This document shows positions 6,768-17,102 of a DNA stretch of 44,473 bases, in pieces. The translations under genes and the position numbers were made by a program. The stretch's first letter is position 1. Every line of letters starts with the position of its first letter. The notes under the pieces were generated by a model. It saw nothing but the letters and a program-made list of their open reading frames with translations. It searched no databases and was not told the DNA's origin. Location of the stretch: NCBI GenBank assembly GCA_947628145.1, contig CANQYU010000004.1:1-44473 (forward strand). The letters are read 5' to 3'. This stretch comes from an uncultured Bacilli bacterium. GTDB lineage: Bacteria > Bacillota_I > Bacilli_A > RF39 > UBA660.

Positions 6768-8444
6768 ATGAAAAATACTAATATGACTACGTCCGTCGTC
6801 GCTTTAGGTGGCCTTGGTGAAGTCGGTAAAAATATGTATGTCGTAACTCATAATGACGAATTAATTATTATAGACGCGGGAGTAATGTTCCCTGAAGATG
6901 ACCTTTTAGGTATTGATTATGTTATTCAAGATGTCAGTTTTTTAAAACAAAATGAAGACAAAATTAAAGGTTTATTTATAACTCATGGTCATGAAGACCA
7001 TATTGGTGGTATTTCTTTTCTTTTAAATTCTGTCAATATTCCGAAAATATATGCTTCTAAAATTGCTTCAGATTTAATTGTTAAAAAACTTATTGACCGT
7101 AATCTTAATTATGAAAATATCGAAATAGTTACCGAAGAAAGTGTTATTAAAACCAAATATTTTACTATTGAATTTATTGGTACTACTCACTCTATCCCTG
7201 GTTCTTTTGCTATTGCGGTTCATACTCCTAATGGGACAATCTTTGAAACCGGCGATTTTAAATTTGACTTAACTCCTATTGGTCCAATGGCTAATATTCA
7301 TAAAATGGCTGAATTAGGGAAAAAAGGAGTTACTCTTTTATTAAGTGATTCCACTAATGCTTTATCCGAAGGCTTCTCTAAAAGTGAATCTAGTGTTGAC
7401 GAAGCTTTAAATGATATTATTTCTAAACATTATGGTCGGGTTATTATTGCCACTTTTGCTTCTAATATTTATCGTTTAAAACATATTGTTGAAACTTGTC
7501 GGAAAAATAATCGTAAAATAATTATTGTCGGTCGTTCTATGGAAACTAGTGCCGAATTAGCAGTTAATAATGGTTTAATTGAAGATAAATCTATCTTTAT
7601 TGATAATAATCAAGCTAAAAGTTTAAAGAAAAAAGAAATATGTATTTTATGTACAGGAACCCAAGGTGAACCTCTTGCTGCTCTATCTCGTATTGCGAGT
7701 GGTATGCATAAACAAATAACTTTAATGCCTGACGATTTAGTTGTCTTCTCTTCTTCCCCTATCCCCGGAAATGCCGCTAGTATCAATCGGGTTATTAATA
7801 AGCTATATTTAAAAGGAGTCAAAGTTTATACTAATAAAACTTTCACTGATGTTCATACATCTGGTCACGCTAAAGAAGAAGAATTAAAATGGATGTTAAG
7901 AATTATTAATCCTAAATACTTTATGCCTATGCATGGCGAATATCGTATGTTAAAACAACATGGGGAAATTGCCGCGGCTTGTGGTATTCCTAAGGAAAAT
8001 ATCTTTATCTGTGAAAATGGCGAAATGTTAAACATCAATAATGGTATAGTTACTCGTGGTGAAACTGTTAAAAATGGTGATGTTTATGTTGATGGTTCTC
8101 GTATAGGTGATATTGGTTCGCAAGTCATTAAAGACCGTAAATTAATGTCTAGTGATGGTATTTTAGTAACTATTTTAAATATTAACACTTTAACTCGTGA
8201 ATTATTAATTAAACCTAATGTTACTACAAGAGGTTTCATAATGGTTAATGAAAATCCCGAATTAATTAGTAAAATTGAACATAAAATAACTGAAATAGTT
8301 AATAAATTTTTAAAAACAACTACTTATAATTATACGGATTTAAAAAATCAAGTTATCTTAGAACTATATCCTTTTATTAATGAACTTACTGGTCGACGTC
8401 CTATTATCCTACCTGTTATTATGGAGGTAAATAAAGCCAGTTAA
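6768..8444 (+). CDS. rnj: ribonuclease J
   Basis: Metallo-beta-lactamase HGHEDHIGG, DSTNA..GFSKSE, PGNAASINRVINKL, TSGHAKEEELKWMLRIINPKYFMPMHGEYRML. Start set at MKNTNM after GAAAGGAAG. Confidence 0.95.
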   Translation: MKNTNMTTSVVALGGLGEVGKNMYVVTHNDELIIIDAGVMFPEDDLLGIDYVIQDVSFLKQNEDKIKGLFITHGHEDHIGGISFLLNSVNIPKIYASKIASDLIVKKLIDRNLNYENIEIVTEESVIKTKYFTIEFIGTTHSIPGSFAIAVHTPNGTIFETGDFKFDLTPIGPMANIHKMAELGKKGVTLLLSDSTNALSEGFSKSESSVDEALNDIISKHYGRVIIATFASNIYRLKHIVETCRKNNRKIIIVGRSMETSAELAVNNGLIEDKSIFIDNNQAKSLKKKEICILCTGTQGEPLAALSRIASGMHKQITLMPDDLVVFSSSPIPGNAASINRVINKLYLKGVKVYTNKTFTDVHTSGHAKEEELKWMLRIINPKYFMPMHGEYRMLKQHGEIAAACGIPKENIFICENGEMLNINNGIVTRGETVKNGDVYVDGSRIGDIGSQVIKDRKLMSSDGILVTILNINTLTRELLIKPNVTTRGFIMVNENPELISKIEHKITEIVNKFLKTTTYNYTDLKNQVILELYPFINELTGRRPIILPVIMEVNKAS

Positions 8445-8445
8445 A

Positions 8446-8480
8446 AAAAAATAAAGACTAACCTTTATTTTTTTTTTATT
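8446..8480. terminator. bidirectional terminator
   Basis: aaaaaaaataaagactaacctttatttttttttt. Confidence 0.65.
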
Positions 8481-8971
8481 TAAAAATTTATTTTAAAATA
8501 TTCTTCGGCTTCTTTTCTATTTTTAGCTTGTAAATTATAGTTTCCATTTAATCTTATTCTAACTTTTAAAGGAAATAATTTTTTTAAAGATTTACCATAA
8601 TCTTCCCCATCCTCAGGTATTTCTTCTTTAAGAACTTTTATTTCCTTATTTTGTTCATTAATGGTAAATCTATAAGGAATCGAAAATCCACTTTCTTGAA
8701 TGATTTTTCCCTTTTCTAAATAATAGCTATCTCCATCAACTAAAGCATAAACATAAACATTATTTTTAACTCTTTTTGTTCCTAATATTTCCATATTAAC
8801 AAACCATTTTTCATTTTTTATTAAATTCTTTTCTTCTTCTTTCACCACATAATTTATTAATTCTCTTTTTAAAATTTTCTTTGATGGTATAGTTGTAACA
8901 TTTAATAAAAAGTTAACTAATAAAACACTAAATAAAATAACTATTAAACTTATTCCTAAATATTTTTTCAT
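8480..8971 (-). CDS. hypothetical membrane-anchored protein
   Basis: N-terminal signal anchor MKKYLGISLIVILFSVLLVNFLL. Confidence 0.6.
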   Translation of the reverse strand: MKKYLGISLIVILFSVLLVNFLLNVTTIPSKKILKRELINYVVKEEEKNLIKNEKWFVNMEILGTKRVKNNVYVYALVDGDSYYLEKGKIIQESGFSIPYRFTINEQNKEIKVLKEEIPEDGEDYGKSLKKLFPLKVRIRLNGNYNLQAKNRKEAEEYFKINF

Positions 8972-9055
8972 AATCTAACTCCCTAATTAATTTTAAACTA
9001 TTATAGCATAACTTAACCTAAGCTCTTTAAAATTTTAAGTCGTTAGACAGTTATT

Positions 9056-9919
9056 TTACTTTAATATTGCATGTCTTAATTTACCATCTTTAGTTTTTTC
9101 TAAATAAGTGACTGTAACTTGAATTTTAGGTTCAACAAATACTCCCTCTTCCCGAAAATTAATAAATTGCCCTTTAACTTTCTTTAAAGCTTTTAATTTT
9201 TTAATAATATCATTATTTTCTCCAACACTTACTTTTCCCACATAATATAATCCATCTTTTCTTTTTTCCCCTAGAAATAAACTATATTTTTCTTTATTAA
9301 AAATAAATCCATGAATATAAAATTCTCCATCTTTTATATTTTTTATTTTAAGCCAAGTATCTACTCTTTTATTAGGAATATATAAACTATCTTTTTCTTT
9401 AGCAACAATTCCCTCTAAATTTAATTTTTTTATTCTTTGAAACAACTTTGCGCCATCATTATACATTTTCGTTTTAATAAATATATTAGTATCTTGATAT
9501 TTATTTAATATTTCTTTTCTTTTTAATAATTCTAAATTAATTAAACTTTTATTTTGATAAATTATATCAAAAGCTATAAAATAAACTGGTATTTGATTTT
9601 CTAAATCTTCAGTTATATTTTTTAAATGATTTCGCTTTTGTAATAGTTGAAAACTTGGTTTTCCCTCCTTTAAAGCAATTATCTCTCCATCAAAAATAAC
9701 TTTCTCATTCTTCTTAATTAATTTTTGTATTTCCTTTAATTCCGGATAAAAATTAGTAATATCTTTACCATTTCGACTTATTATTTTAAAACTTTCTTTA
9801 CTTACATGAATTAAAGCTCTTATTCCATCAAATTTAACCTCATAAATATATTTTGAAGATTTAATTACCTTTGGAATTTCTTTTAAAAGCATAGGTCCAA
9901 TTTTATTATTATTAAACAT
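9056..9919 (-). CDS. ligD: ATP-dependent DNA ligase (LigD ligase-domain type)
   Basis: YEVKFDGIRALIHV nucleotidyl-lysine motif, DGEIIAL, EGIVAKEKDSLY, WLKIKN. Only the ligase domain is present. Confidence 0.88.
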   Translation of the reverse strand: MFNNNKIGPMLLKEIPKVIKSSKYIYEVKFDGIRALIHVSKESFKIISRNGKDITNFYPELKEIQKLIKKNEKVIFDGEIIALKEGKPSFQLLQKRNHLKNITEDLENQIPVYFIAFDIIYQNKSLINLELLKRKEILNKYQDTNIFIKTKMYNDGAKLFQRIKKLNLEGIVAKEKDSLYIPNKRVDTWLKIKNIKDGEFYIHGFIFNKEKYSLFLGEKRKDGLYYVGKVSVGENNDIIKKLKALKKVKGQFINFREEGVFVEPKIQVTVTYLEKTKDGKLRHAILK

Positions 9920-10664
9920 TTTTTAAACTTAACTCCAAAGCCGTCATTAAATCTTTAATATTTTTTTCTTGTTTAACTTTTGGCTTTTTAATTCTTTTGC
10001 CCTCTAACTTAGCAGTTAAAGCATCTTTTATTTTTGCTTGTTCTTCGTCAACTAATTCTTCTGGTTTAAATTTCATTTTTAAGGAATTAATTAAACTTAT
10101 GGCTAAATCAAGCTCTTTTTTGGAAAATTTAGCTTCCCCCACCTCTTCCGGAATTACTATTTCTTCTAAAAAATATAAAGTATTCATAATGAGTCCATCT
10201 CCAGTAAGTCTTAACGCCACATAATAAAACTTAGTTCCAATTATTGTTTTAGCAATAGCAACTTTTTTAGTAGTTTCTAAAGCTTTTTTAAATAAACTAA
10301 AGGCTTTACTTTTCGTACTTGTACTAACAAAATAACTTTTTTCTAAAAATATTGGCTCTATTTCTTTTATATCTACAAACCCGATAATCTCAATAACTTT
10401 TTCATCTTCACTTTTTAAATTATTAAATTCTTCATTACTTAAAGTTACATAATCATCCTTTTTATATTGATAACCTCTAATAATATCAGTTTGTTTTACT
10501 TCTTTTTTACAATGCGGACAATATTTTATATATTTAATTCTAGTTAAACACTTTTTATGCAATTGATTAAAAGAAACATCATTATTTTTAATAATAGGTC
10601 TTATTTCCACTGGTATACTTACTAATCCAAATGATATAGTTGTTTTTTTCATAAACTTAGTCAC
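9912..10664 (-). CDS. ku: non-homologous end-joining protein Ku
   Basis: TISFGLVSIPVEIRPII..NQLHKKCLTRIKY..CPHCKKEV..IIRGYQYKKDDYVTLSNEEF..SFFLEKSYFV-type pattern; overlaps the ligase gene by 8 nt. Confidence 0.92.
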   Translation of the reverse strand: MTKFMKKTTISFGLVSIPVEIRPIIKNNDVSFNQLHKKCLTRIKYIKYCPHCKKEVKQTDIIRGYQYKKDDYVTLSNEEFNNLKSEDEKVIEIIGFVDIKEIEPIFLEKSYFVSTSTKSKAFSLFKKALETTKKVAIAKTIIGTKFYYVALRLTGDGLIMNTLYFLEEIVIPEEVGEAKFSKKELDLAISLINSLKMKFKPEELVDEEQAKIKDALTAKLEGKRIKKPKVKQEKNIKDLMTALELSLKNV

Positions 10665-10715
10665 CTATTATTAAAGTGGAAGAAAATATCACTTTTATAC
10701 CAAAAGAAAACTATG

Positions 10716-11665
10716 TTATTCTTCTAACATAGTTAAATCTTCTTTATTTATACTTTCATATATTTTATTAGCCGTTTCCAAAACTAATAAAGGGTTTTTA
10801 GATATGGCTGTTTCGCCACTAAACATAATAGTTTTTACGCCTTTTTTAAATACCTCATATAAATCTATCGTTTCTGCTCTAGTTGGAAATAAATTAGTTT
10901 TAAGAGTTCTTAAAAAACCAGTACCTACGACTAATTTTTTAGTTGTTTTTAGAGTTTTCGTAACTAATAAATCTTGAATTCTTCCTAAATTATAAGGCTC
11001 AATAACTCCTAAATCTCCTCTAGCAATCATTATTCCCTCACTAGCCTTTAAAATTTCTTCATAGTTATTAATAGCTTCTTTAGTTTCAATTTTACTCATT
11101 ATTTTAGTCGTAGTATTTAAAGCTAGTTCTTTAACTTTTAAAATATCTTCTTTATTTCTCACAAAAGAAAGAGCCAGCCAATCTACCCATAAAGAAAATG
11201 CTTGTTTTATATCTTGTTTATCTTCTTCACTTAAAAATTCCACAGTTTTATTTAATCTTTCTGAGTACACCTTTGCTCCATTTTTTAAAGTACCTTAAAT
11301 TTCTTATTTCCTAAAAAACTTAAAGCAATTTGGGCATCGTCAATTAATAAAATATCATTTTCTTTTAAATTAGAAATATTTGCCGAAATTTCCAAATCTT
11401 CATATAAAACTAAAATATCATTTCTTTTTACGATTCTATTTTCTTTTAATTTAATTCTAATTTCTGGCCCTTTAGTATCTACCAATGTTTCTATTTTATA
11501 TCCTTTATTTTTTAAAATATTTATTCTTTTTACTATATCTTCTAAGTCATAATCAATATGAGACATATTAAACCTAATAATCCGCATTCCTTTTTCATAT
11601 AACTTAATTAACATTTCATTAGAATTAATACTCGGACCCATAGTACATATATAATCTGGTTTCAT
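10716..11665 (-). pseudogene. pyruvate-kinase-like gene split by a frameshift, lacking the C-terminal domain
   Basis: ORF 11285-11665 carries IRFNMSH and VDTKGPEIRI; ORF 10716-11270 carries MSKIETKEAI, IMIARGDLGV, PTRAETID, TIMFSGETA. They join in -1 frame at GTA CTT TAA AAA ATG. Confidence 0.75.
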
Positions 11666-11732
11666 AATTACCTCTTTTTAACAATTTTTAAAGTATATCA
11701 TAAAAATAATAAATGTCAAGAAAAAGAAGAAA

Positions 11733-13286
11733 CTATCTTGCTTCTTCAATTGCTCTTGTTTCTCTAATAACATTAATTTTAATAGTCCCTGGATATTGCA
11801 TTTCGGCTTCGATTTTATCTTTGATATCTCGGGCCATTTTATAACTTTTCGCATCATCAACTTCATCTGGTTTGACAATTACTCTAATTTCTCTACCAGC
11901 TTGAACTGCAAAAGTTTTTTCTACCCCCTCAAAAGAGTTTCCGATTTCTTCTAATTGACTTAAACGTTTCATGTAATTATCTAACGTATCATTCCGCGCT
12001 CCCGGTCTCGCCGCAGATAATGTATCGGCAATCTCTACTAATACCGAAATAACACTGGTCGCATCTTTATCTCCATGATGGGATTCTATCGCATTTATAA
12101 CTACATCGTCCTCATGATACTTACGAGCTAAATCGGCCCCAATTTCTACATGAGAACCCTCAATTTCAAAATCAATAGCTTTACCTATATCATGAAGCAA
12201 ACCAGCTCTTTTAGCCAAAGCTACATTTTCGCCTAATTCTTGAGCCATTAATCCCGTTAAATTAGCTACCTCAATTGAATGTTTAAGAGCATTCTGACCA
12301 TAACTAGAACGATATTTTAACTTACCTACTAAATTAATTAACTCCGGCTCCATTTTTACAATCCCTAAATCATATAAAGCCTGATTACCAACCTCCATAA
12401 TTTTAGTATTAATATCTTTTAAAGTTTTATCATAAACCTCTTCAATTCGCGCTGGATGTATTCTTCCATCTTTTATTAAAGTTTCAATGGTTACTTTAGC
12501 TATTTCTCTTCTTAAAGGGTCAAAAGAAGAAATAACAATAGCCTCCGGTGTATCGTCAATAATTAAATCTACACCTGTGACTGACTCAATTGTTCTAATA
12601 TTTCGTCCTTCTCTTCCAATTAATCTTCCTTTCATTTCGTCATTAGGTAAATCAATTGTACTAACCGTTTGTTCACTGGCAACATCTTCCGCATAACGTT
12701 CCATACTTGAAACAATTATTTGTTTTGCTTTTTCGTGAGCCTCCAACTTGGCATTTCTCTCCGCGTCTTTAATATAATCGGCAATTTCTTTAGCCATATC
12801 GTCTTCGACTCTCTTCATAATTAAATCATGAGCTTTTTCTCTTGAAAATTTGGCAATTTTCTCTAGTTCTTCTAATTCTTGTTTTAAAAGTTCATCCATT
12901 TTAAGCTCTTTTTCTTGTAATTCTTTTTGTTTTGCTAATAAATTATTTTCTTTTTCTTCGATTGTTACATCTTTCTTTTGTAACATTTCTTCTCTTTTAT
13001 CTAAAGAGGCTTCTCTTTGTAACAATCTAGTTTCATTGTCTTTAATCTCAGCTTTTTTTTCTTTTATTTCTTTATCAGTTTCTTGTTTTAATCTAAATGA
13101 CTCTTCTTTAAGCTCCATTAAAGAATCTCTTTTATATTTATCTGCTTCTTTTTTGGCATCTTCAATTAATTTATTAGCTCTATTTTCATTTTGATTATTT
13201 TTTATTGTATTAATAATTAAAATAATCCCAATTCCAACAAAAAATCCAATTATAAGAGTTAAAACGGACATTGCATTAAAATCCAT
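11733..13286 (-). CDS. rny: ribonuclease Y
   Basis: N-terminal TM, coiled coil, KH domain (GRLIGREGRNIRTIESVTGVDLIIDDTPEAI), HD motif (LLHDIGKAIDFE). Confidence 0.96.
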   Translation of the reverse strand: MDFNAMSVLTLIIGFFVGIGIILIINTIKNNQNENRANKLIEDAKKEADKYKRDSLMELKEESFRLKQETDKEIKEKKAEIKDNETRLLQREASLDKREEMLQKKDVTIEEKENNLLAKQKELQEKELKMDELLKQELEELEKIAKFSREKAHDLIMKRVEDDMAKEIADYIKDAERNAKLEAHEKAKQIIVSSMERYAEDVASEQTVSTIDLPNDEMKGRLIGREGRNIRTIESVTGVDLIIDDTPEAIVISSFDPLRREIAKVTIETLIKDGRIHPARIEEVYDKTLKDINTKIMEVGNQALYDLGIVKMEPELINLVGKLKYRSSYGQNALKHSIEVANLTGLMAQELGENVALAKRAGLLHDIGKAIDFEIEGSHVEIGADLARKYHEDDVVINAIESHHGDKDATSVISVLVEIADTLSAARPGARNDTLDNYMKRLSQLEEIGNSFEGVEKTFAVQAGREIRVIVKPDEVDDAKSYKMARDIKDKIEAEMQYPGTIKINVIRETRAIEEAR

Positions 13287-13399
13287 TTTAATATCTCCTA
13301 ACTTTATATATAGATTATAATAATATCTATAACCTAATTATAAAGGTAATTTCCTAATTAAGCAAGAAAAAAAGAATAATTTCTTTATTTTGTTAACTA

Positions 13400-14428
13400 T
13401 TATTCTTCTTTTTCTTTGGCCTCATCTAAAAAACCATAATGTTCCCGAACTTTTTTCTCTATTTCATCTCTTAATTCGGGATTTTCTTTTAAATAAATTT
13501 TTACATTTTCTTTGCCTTGACCAATTTTTTCGCCATTATAAGCATACCAAGCTCCACTTTTTTCTAAAATATCTAAAGACGCGGCAATGTCTATTAATTC
13601 TCCCTCTCGAGAAATACCTTCCCCATACATTATATCAACACAAGCAGTTTTAAAAGGCGGCGCAACCTTATTTTTTACCACTTTAATATTAGTTTTATTT
13701 CCCACTATTTGCTCGCCTACTTTAATTTGTTCGGCTCTTCTAATATCTAATCTAATAGTCGCATAAAACTTTAAAGCTCTTCCTCCTGGAGTTGTTTCAG
13801 GATTACCAAACATAACTCCTACTTTTTCTCTTAATTGATTTATAAATATTGCAGTTGTCTTAGTTTTATTAATTGTTCCCGATAATTTTCTTAAAGCTTG
13901 TGACATTAATCTTGCTTGTAAACCTACATGGCTATCGCCCATTTCTCCATCTATTTCAGCTTGAGGTACTAAAGCGGCAACCGAGTCAATAACTATAATA
14001 TTAACTGCTTCACTCCGTACTAAAGCATCACATATTTCTAAAGCTTGCTCTCCCGTATCAGGTTGAGAAAGTAAAAGCTCATTAATATCTACTCCTAAAG
14101 CTTTAGCATAAACTGGGTCTAAAGCATGTTCTGCATCAATAAAAGCAGCTCTTCCCCCTAATTTTTGAGCCTCCGCAATTGCTTGTAAAGCAATAGTCGT
14201 TTTTCCACTTGACTCTGGACCATATATTTCAATAATTCGTCCTTTAGGAAAACCTCCAACTCCTAAAGCAATATCTAAAGCTAGTGAACCACTAGATGTT
14301 ACATCAATTTTGGTATGCTCTTCACTACCAAGTTTCATTATGGCCCCAGCCCCAAATTGTTTTTCAATATCTGCTAAAACTTGCTCCAGGGCTTTATCTT
14401 TATTCTTTTCATCCTTAACTTGTTTCAT
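13400..14428 (-). CDS. recA: recombinase RecA
   Basis: [19 protein letters not shown] Walker [38 protein letters not shown]. Confidence 0.98.
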   Translation of the reverse strand: MKQVKDEKNKDKALEQVLADIEKQFGAGAIMKLGSEEHTKIDVTSSGSLALDIALGVGGFPKGRIIEIYGPESSGKTTIALQAIAEAQKLGGRAAFIDAEHALDPVYAKALGVDINELLLSQPDTGEQALEICDALVRSEAVNIIVIDSVAALVPQAEIDGEMGDSHVGLQARLMSQALRKLSGTINKTKTTAIFINQLREKVGVMFGNPETTPGGRALKFYATIRLDIRRAEQIKVGEQIVGNKTNIKVVKNKVAPPFKTACVDIMYGEGISREGELIDIAASLDILEKSGAWYAYNGEKIGQGKENVKIYLKENPELRDEIEKKVREHYGFLDEAKEKEE

Positions 14429-14456
14429 TTTATAATTCCTTTCTTAGTGCACTTTC

Positions 14457-14507
14457 ATTTTATTATAAAAAAAAGTATTTGTCAATAGTTTTTCGAACAA
14501 ATGTATA
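14457..14507 (-). promoter_or_regulatory. recA promoter with SOS-box-like site
   Basis: TTGACA (14480-14485 rc) -17- TAAAAT (14457-14462 rc). CGAACAAATGTATA at 14494-14507, upstream of the -35. Confidence 0.6.
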
Positions 14508-14566
14508 TATCGTTCCAAGCTTGCTAAATTTTTAACAATATGCTAAAATGATTTTAGGAGGTAAGT

Positions 14567-14947
14567 ATGTCAATTTATGAAACTTTAATGACATCAGGTT
14601 TTGAACTTGAAAATTATAAAGGCAGTCCTGAAGAAAAAATAGCTTTAAGAACTCTTGCAACCGAAATGGTCCCTTCAACTGATTTTACTTTTGGTGAAGA
14701 AGAAAATTCTAAAGCTAATTTTGCCGAGGTATTTAACTTTTTACTTGGTTTAAGTCCTGAAGCTCTAAAAGAGGGAAATAGCCTATTAGTTGAAAGATTA
14801 TTTAAAATCAAAGCTGATGCTTATATGAATTATAGTAATGCCCGAAGCTGGTATCTAAGCAATAAAGAAACTTTTGATGCTGCTTATTCCGCGGTATTAG
14901 ACTATATGCGAGAAAATAAACCCGATTTATTTCCTAAAACTAGATAA
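14567..14947 (+). CDS. hypothetical protein
   Basis: ORF with ttaGGAGGtaagt ATG; followed by terminator. Confidence 0.7.
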   Translation: MSIYETLMTSGFELENYKGSPEEKIALRTLATEMVPSTDFTFGEEENSKANFAEVFNFLLGLSPEALKEGNSLLVERLFKIKADAYMNYSNARSWYLSNKETFDAAYSAVLDYMRENKPDLFPKTR

Positions 14948-14963
14948 CATTCTAGTTTTTTTA
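14938..14963 (+). terminator. intrinsic terminator
   Basis: AAACTAGataacattCTAGTTTTTTT. Confidence 0.75.
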
Positions 14964-14998
14964 AAGCATTAAATCCCTTTAAAAAGCATATAAATTAT

Positions 14999-15195
14999 TT
15001 GACATATTCTAAAAAATGTGTATAATTATTAATGCAAGTACATGGCAGGGTTATCATTTCTTATAAAGTGTTTATTGCCAAAAATTTGGAGTAAAAGTAT
15101 TTTTAAAACTGCTAGAAAAGAAATTACCTAAATAAACTCCCTATAAGAAAAATAACTATCCTTTGTATTTAATTTATAGAAAGGAGAAATAAAAA
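14999..15195 (+). promoter_or_regulatory. rpsD promoter and structured leader (possible S4 autoregulatory element)
   Basis: TTGACA (14999-15004) -16- TATAAT (15021-15026). Long-range helix GGTTATCATTTCTTATA (15048-15064) / TATAAGAAAAATAACTATCC (15142-15161), GGAGT/ACTCC, and a possible crossing GCAG/CTGC pairing. Confidence 0.6.
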
Positions 15196-15798
15196 ATGGC
15201 TAGATATATTGGACCAGCTTATAAAAAATCTCGGAGATTAAACTTTTCTACTTTAGAAAATGGCAAAGATTTAGCTAAACGTCCATACGCTCCCGGTCAA
15301 CATGGTAATGACCGCCGTAAAAAATTAAGTGAATATGGTGTTCAATTACAAGAAAAACAAAAAGTTAAAATCATGTATGGCTTAAATGAAAAACAATTTA
15401 GAAGATTATTTGAAAAAGCTTCTAAAATGAAAGGCGTAACTGGCGAAAATATGTTAAGATTATTAGAATCTCGTTTAGATAATGTTGTTTATCGTATGGG
15501 ACTTGCTAATACTAGACGTGGAGCAAGACAAGTTGTTAACCATGGACATATTACTGTAAATGGTACTAAAGTTGATATTCCATCTTACTCTTGTAAACCA
15601 GGTGACGTTATTGCTGTTAAAGAAAATTCGATGGGACATCCCGCTATTAAAGCTTCTCTAGAAGCTAAAAATAGTCTTCCTGCTTTTGTAAACTTTGATG
15701 CTAACAAAATGTCTGGAACTTATGTAAGATATCCTGAAAGAAGCGAACTTAACGCCGAAATCAACGAATCATTAATTGTTGAATTCTATAATAGATAA
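15196..15798 (+). CDS. rpsD: 30S ribosomal protein S4
   Basis: [58 protein letters not shown]. Confidence 0.98.
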   Translation: MARYIGPAYKKSRRLNFSTLENGKDLAKRPYAPGQHGNDRRKKLSEYGVQLQEKQKVKIMYGLNEKQFRRLFEKASKMKGVTGENMLRLLESRLDNVVYRMGLANTRRGARQVVNHGHITVNGTKVDIPSYSCKPGDVIAVKENSMGHPAIKASLEAKNSLPAFVNFDANKMSGTYVRYPERSELNAEINESLIVEFYNR

Positions 15799-15830
15799 TA
15801 AAAAAACTATTCCCGCGAATAGTTTTTTTA
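15799..15830. terminator. bidirectional terminator
   Basis: aaaaaaACTATTCccgcGAATAGTttttt. Confidence 0.8.
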
Positions 15831-17102
15831 ATTGTCTTCTTTAACCATTTTAACTACTACTAATTCTTTAGTATTAATTTCTTTTATTACATCTCTTACT
15901 TCTTCTATAGTAATATCTTCGTATATATCTTTTAAATCAGGAACAATATCTCCATAATAAATAATATAATTTTGAATTAAATTATTAACACTTTCGACAT
16001 CTTCATAATTAAGTACTAAAGTAGCAATCGAAGAATTAATTTTTCTCCTTAAATCTTCCTCATTTATTTCTAAATTATTTAAAGCTTGAACAATTCTTTT
16101 TACCGCTTCATCCACATATTTACTTTCAATTGTAATATCAATAATTACATAATTATCGTCTACATATCTTGCTGTATTCATAAATGTTATTAACTCATCT
16201 TTAAGCATTTCTTCTTTTAAATCTGATGTATCGCCAAAATTACTAGCTAATATAATACTTAAAATAATATTTAATTTAACTGGCGAAATTTTTTTAAAAA
16301 CTTTTCTTTCTATTTTAAGCCCTATCTTAGCTTTATCCACCTCTACTTTAGCTTTTATAGTTAAATTATTTTTAACAACTCTTCTTGGTTCTCTTATTTC
16401 TTCCCTTATTGGTTCTTTATATTCTTTAAATTTCTTTTTAGCTAAATTATCATTAACTAATTTTTCTATTTCGTAAGGTTCCACATTCCCCGTTACTATT
16501 AAAAACATATTTTTAGGATGATAAAATGTTTCATAAACTAACTTAATATCTTTTAAATTAATATTTTTAATATCTTCTATTTCTCCCGATATTAAATATT
16601 TATATTTTTCTTTATGATATATACATTTATTAAATTCATTATGTAAATTATTAAAAGGTTGGTCTTTCCCCATTTTTATTTCTGAAGCAATAATCCCCTT
16701 TTCTTTTTTTATAATTTCTTTAGTAAAAAAAGGTTCAAATACATAATCTAATAAATTATTTAAATTATCTTTTATTTTATTAGTTCCAAATACTAAATAA
16801 CTAGTATATTTATATGTAGTAAAAGCATTTATATCGCTTCCTAAAGGTTCAAATAAATCATTAGCTGTTTGATTTTTAGAAATATTAAATTTAATATGCT
16901 CCATAAAATGAGCAATTCCATTAGGAACTTTTTCCAACTTATTATTAACTTTAAATTCGGTATGAATAGAACCAAATTTTACATTTAAAGATAAATAAAA
17001 GCTTTTAGCATATTCATTTTGCCATATATAAATAGGTAATCCTTCATTAGAAACTGTATAATATATTTCTTCATCAATACCCTTTATTTTAATTTTTTCC
17101 AT
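15828..17102 (-). CDS. M16 family metallopeptidase (YmfH-like)
   Basis: Inverted zinc motif HFMEH (GIAHFMEHIKFN) and downstream EKGIIASEI. Confidence 0.88.
   Translation of the reverse strand: MEKIKIKGIDEEIYYTVSNEGLPIYIWQNEYAKSFYLSLNVKFGSIHTEFKVNNKLEKVPNGIAHFMEHIKFNISKNQTANDLFEPLGSDINAFTTYKYTSYLVFGTNKIKDNLNNLLDYVFEPFFTKEIIKKEKGIIASEIKMGKDQPFNNLHNEFNKCIYHKEKYKYLISGEIEDIKNINLKDIKLVYETFYHPKNMFLIVTGNVEPYEIEKLVNDNLAKKKFKEYKEPIREEIREPRRVVKNNLTIKAKVEVDKAKIGLKIERKVFKKISPVKLNIILSIILASNFGDTSDLKEEMLKDELITFMNTARYVDDNYVIIDITIESKYVDEAVKRIVQALNNLEINEEDLRRKINSSIATLVLNYEDVESVNNLIQNYIIYYGDIVPDLKDIYEDITIEEVRDVIKEINTKELVVVKMVKEDN

Noticed and set aside
7610-7822. Minus-strand ORF of 70 aa inside rnj
   Set aside because: Antisense to a strongly supported RNase J gene.
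11270-11290. Programmed -1 frameshifting as explanation for the split pyruvate-kinase-like gene
   Set aside because: The zero-frame context is CTT TAA, so no canonical X-XXY-YYZ slippery heptamer precedes the stop. Indel or sequencing error is simpler, though it cannot be excluded that the gene is recoded.
11678-11878. Minus-strand ORF of 66 aa overlapping the rny 3' end
   Set aside because: Alternative frame of RNase Y; no independent support.
12487-13194. Plus-strand ORFs inside rny (12487-12696, 12850-13194)
   Set aside because: Shadow ORFs opposite the coiled-coil/KH coding sequence; Ser/Phe-rich translations typical of antisense artefacts.
13390-13653. Plus-strand ORF of 87 aa opposite recA
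   Set aside because: Antisense artefact in a strongly supported recA gene.
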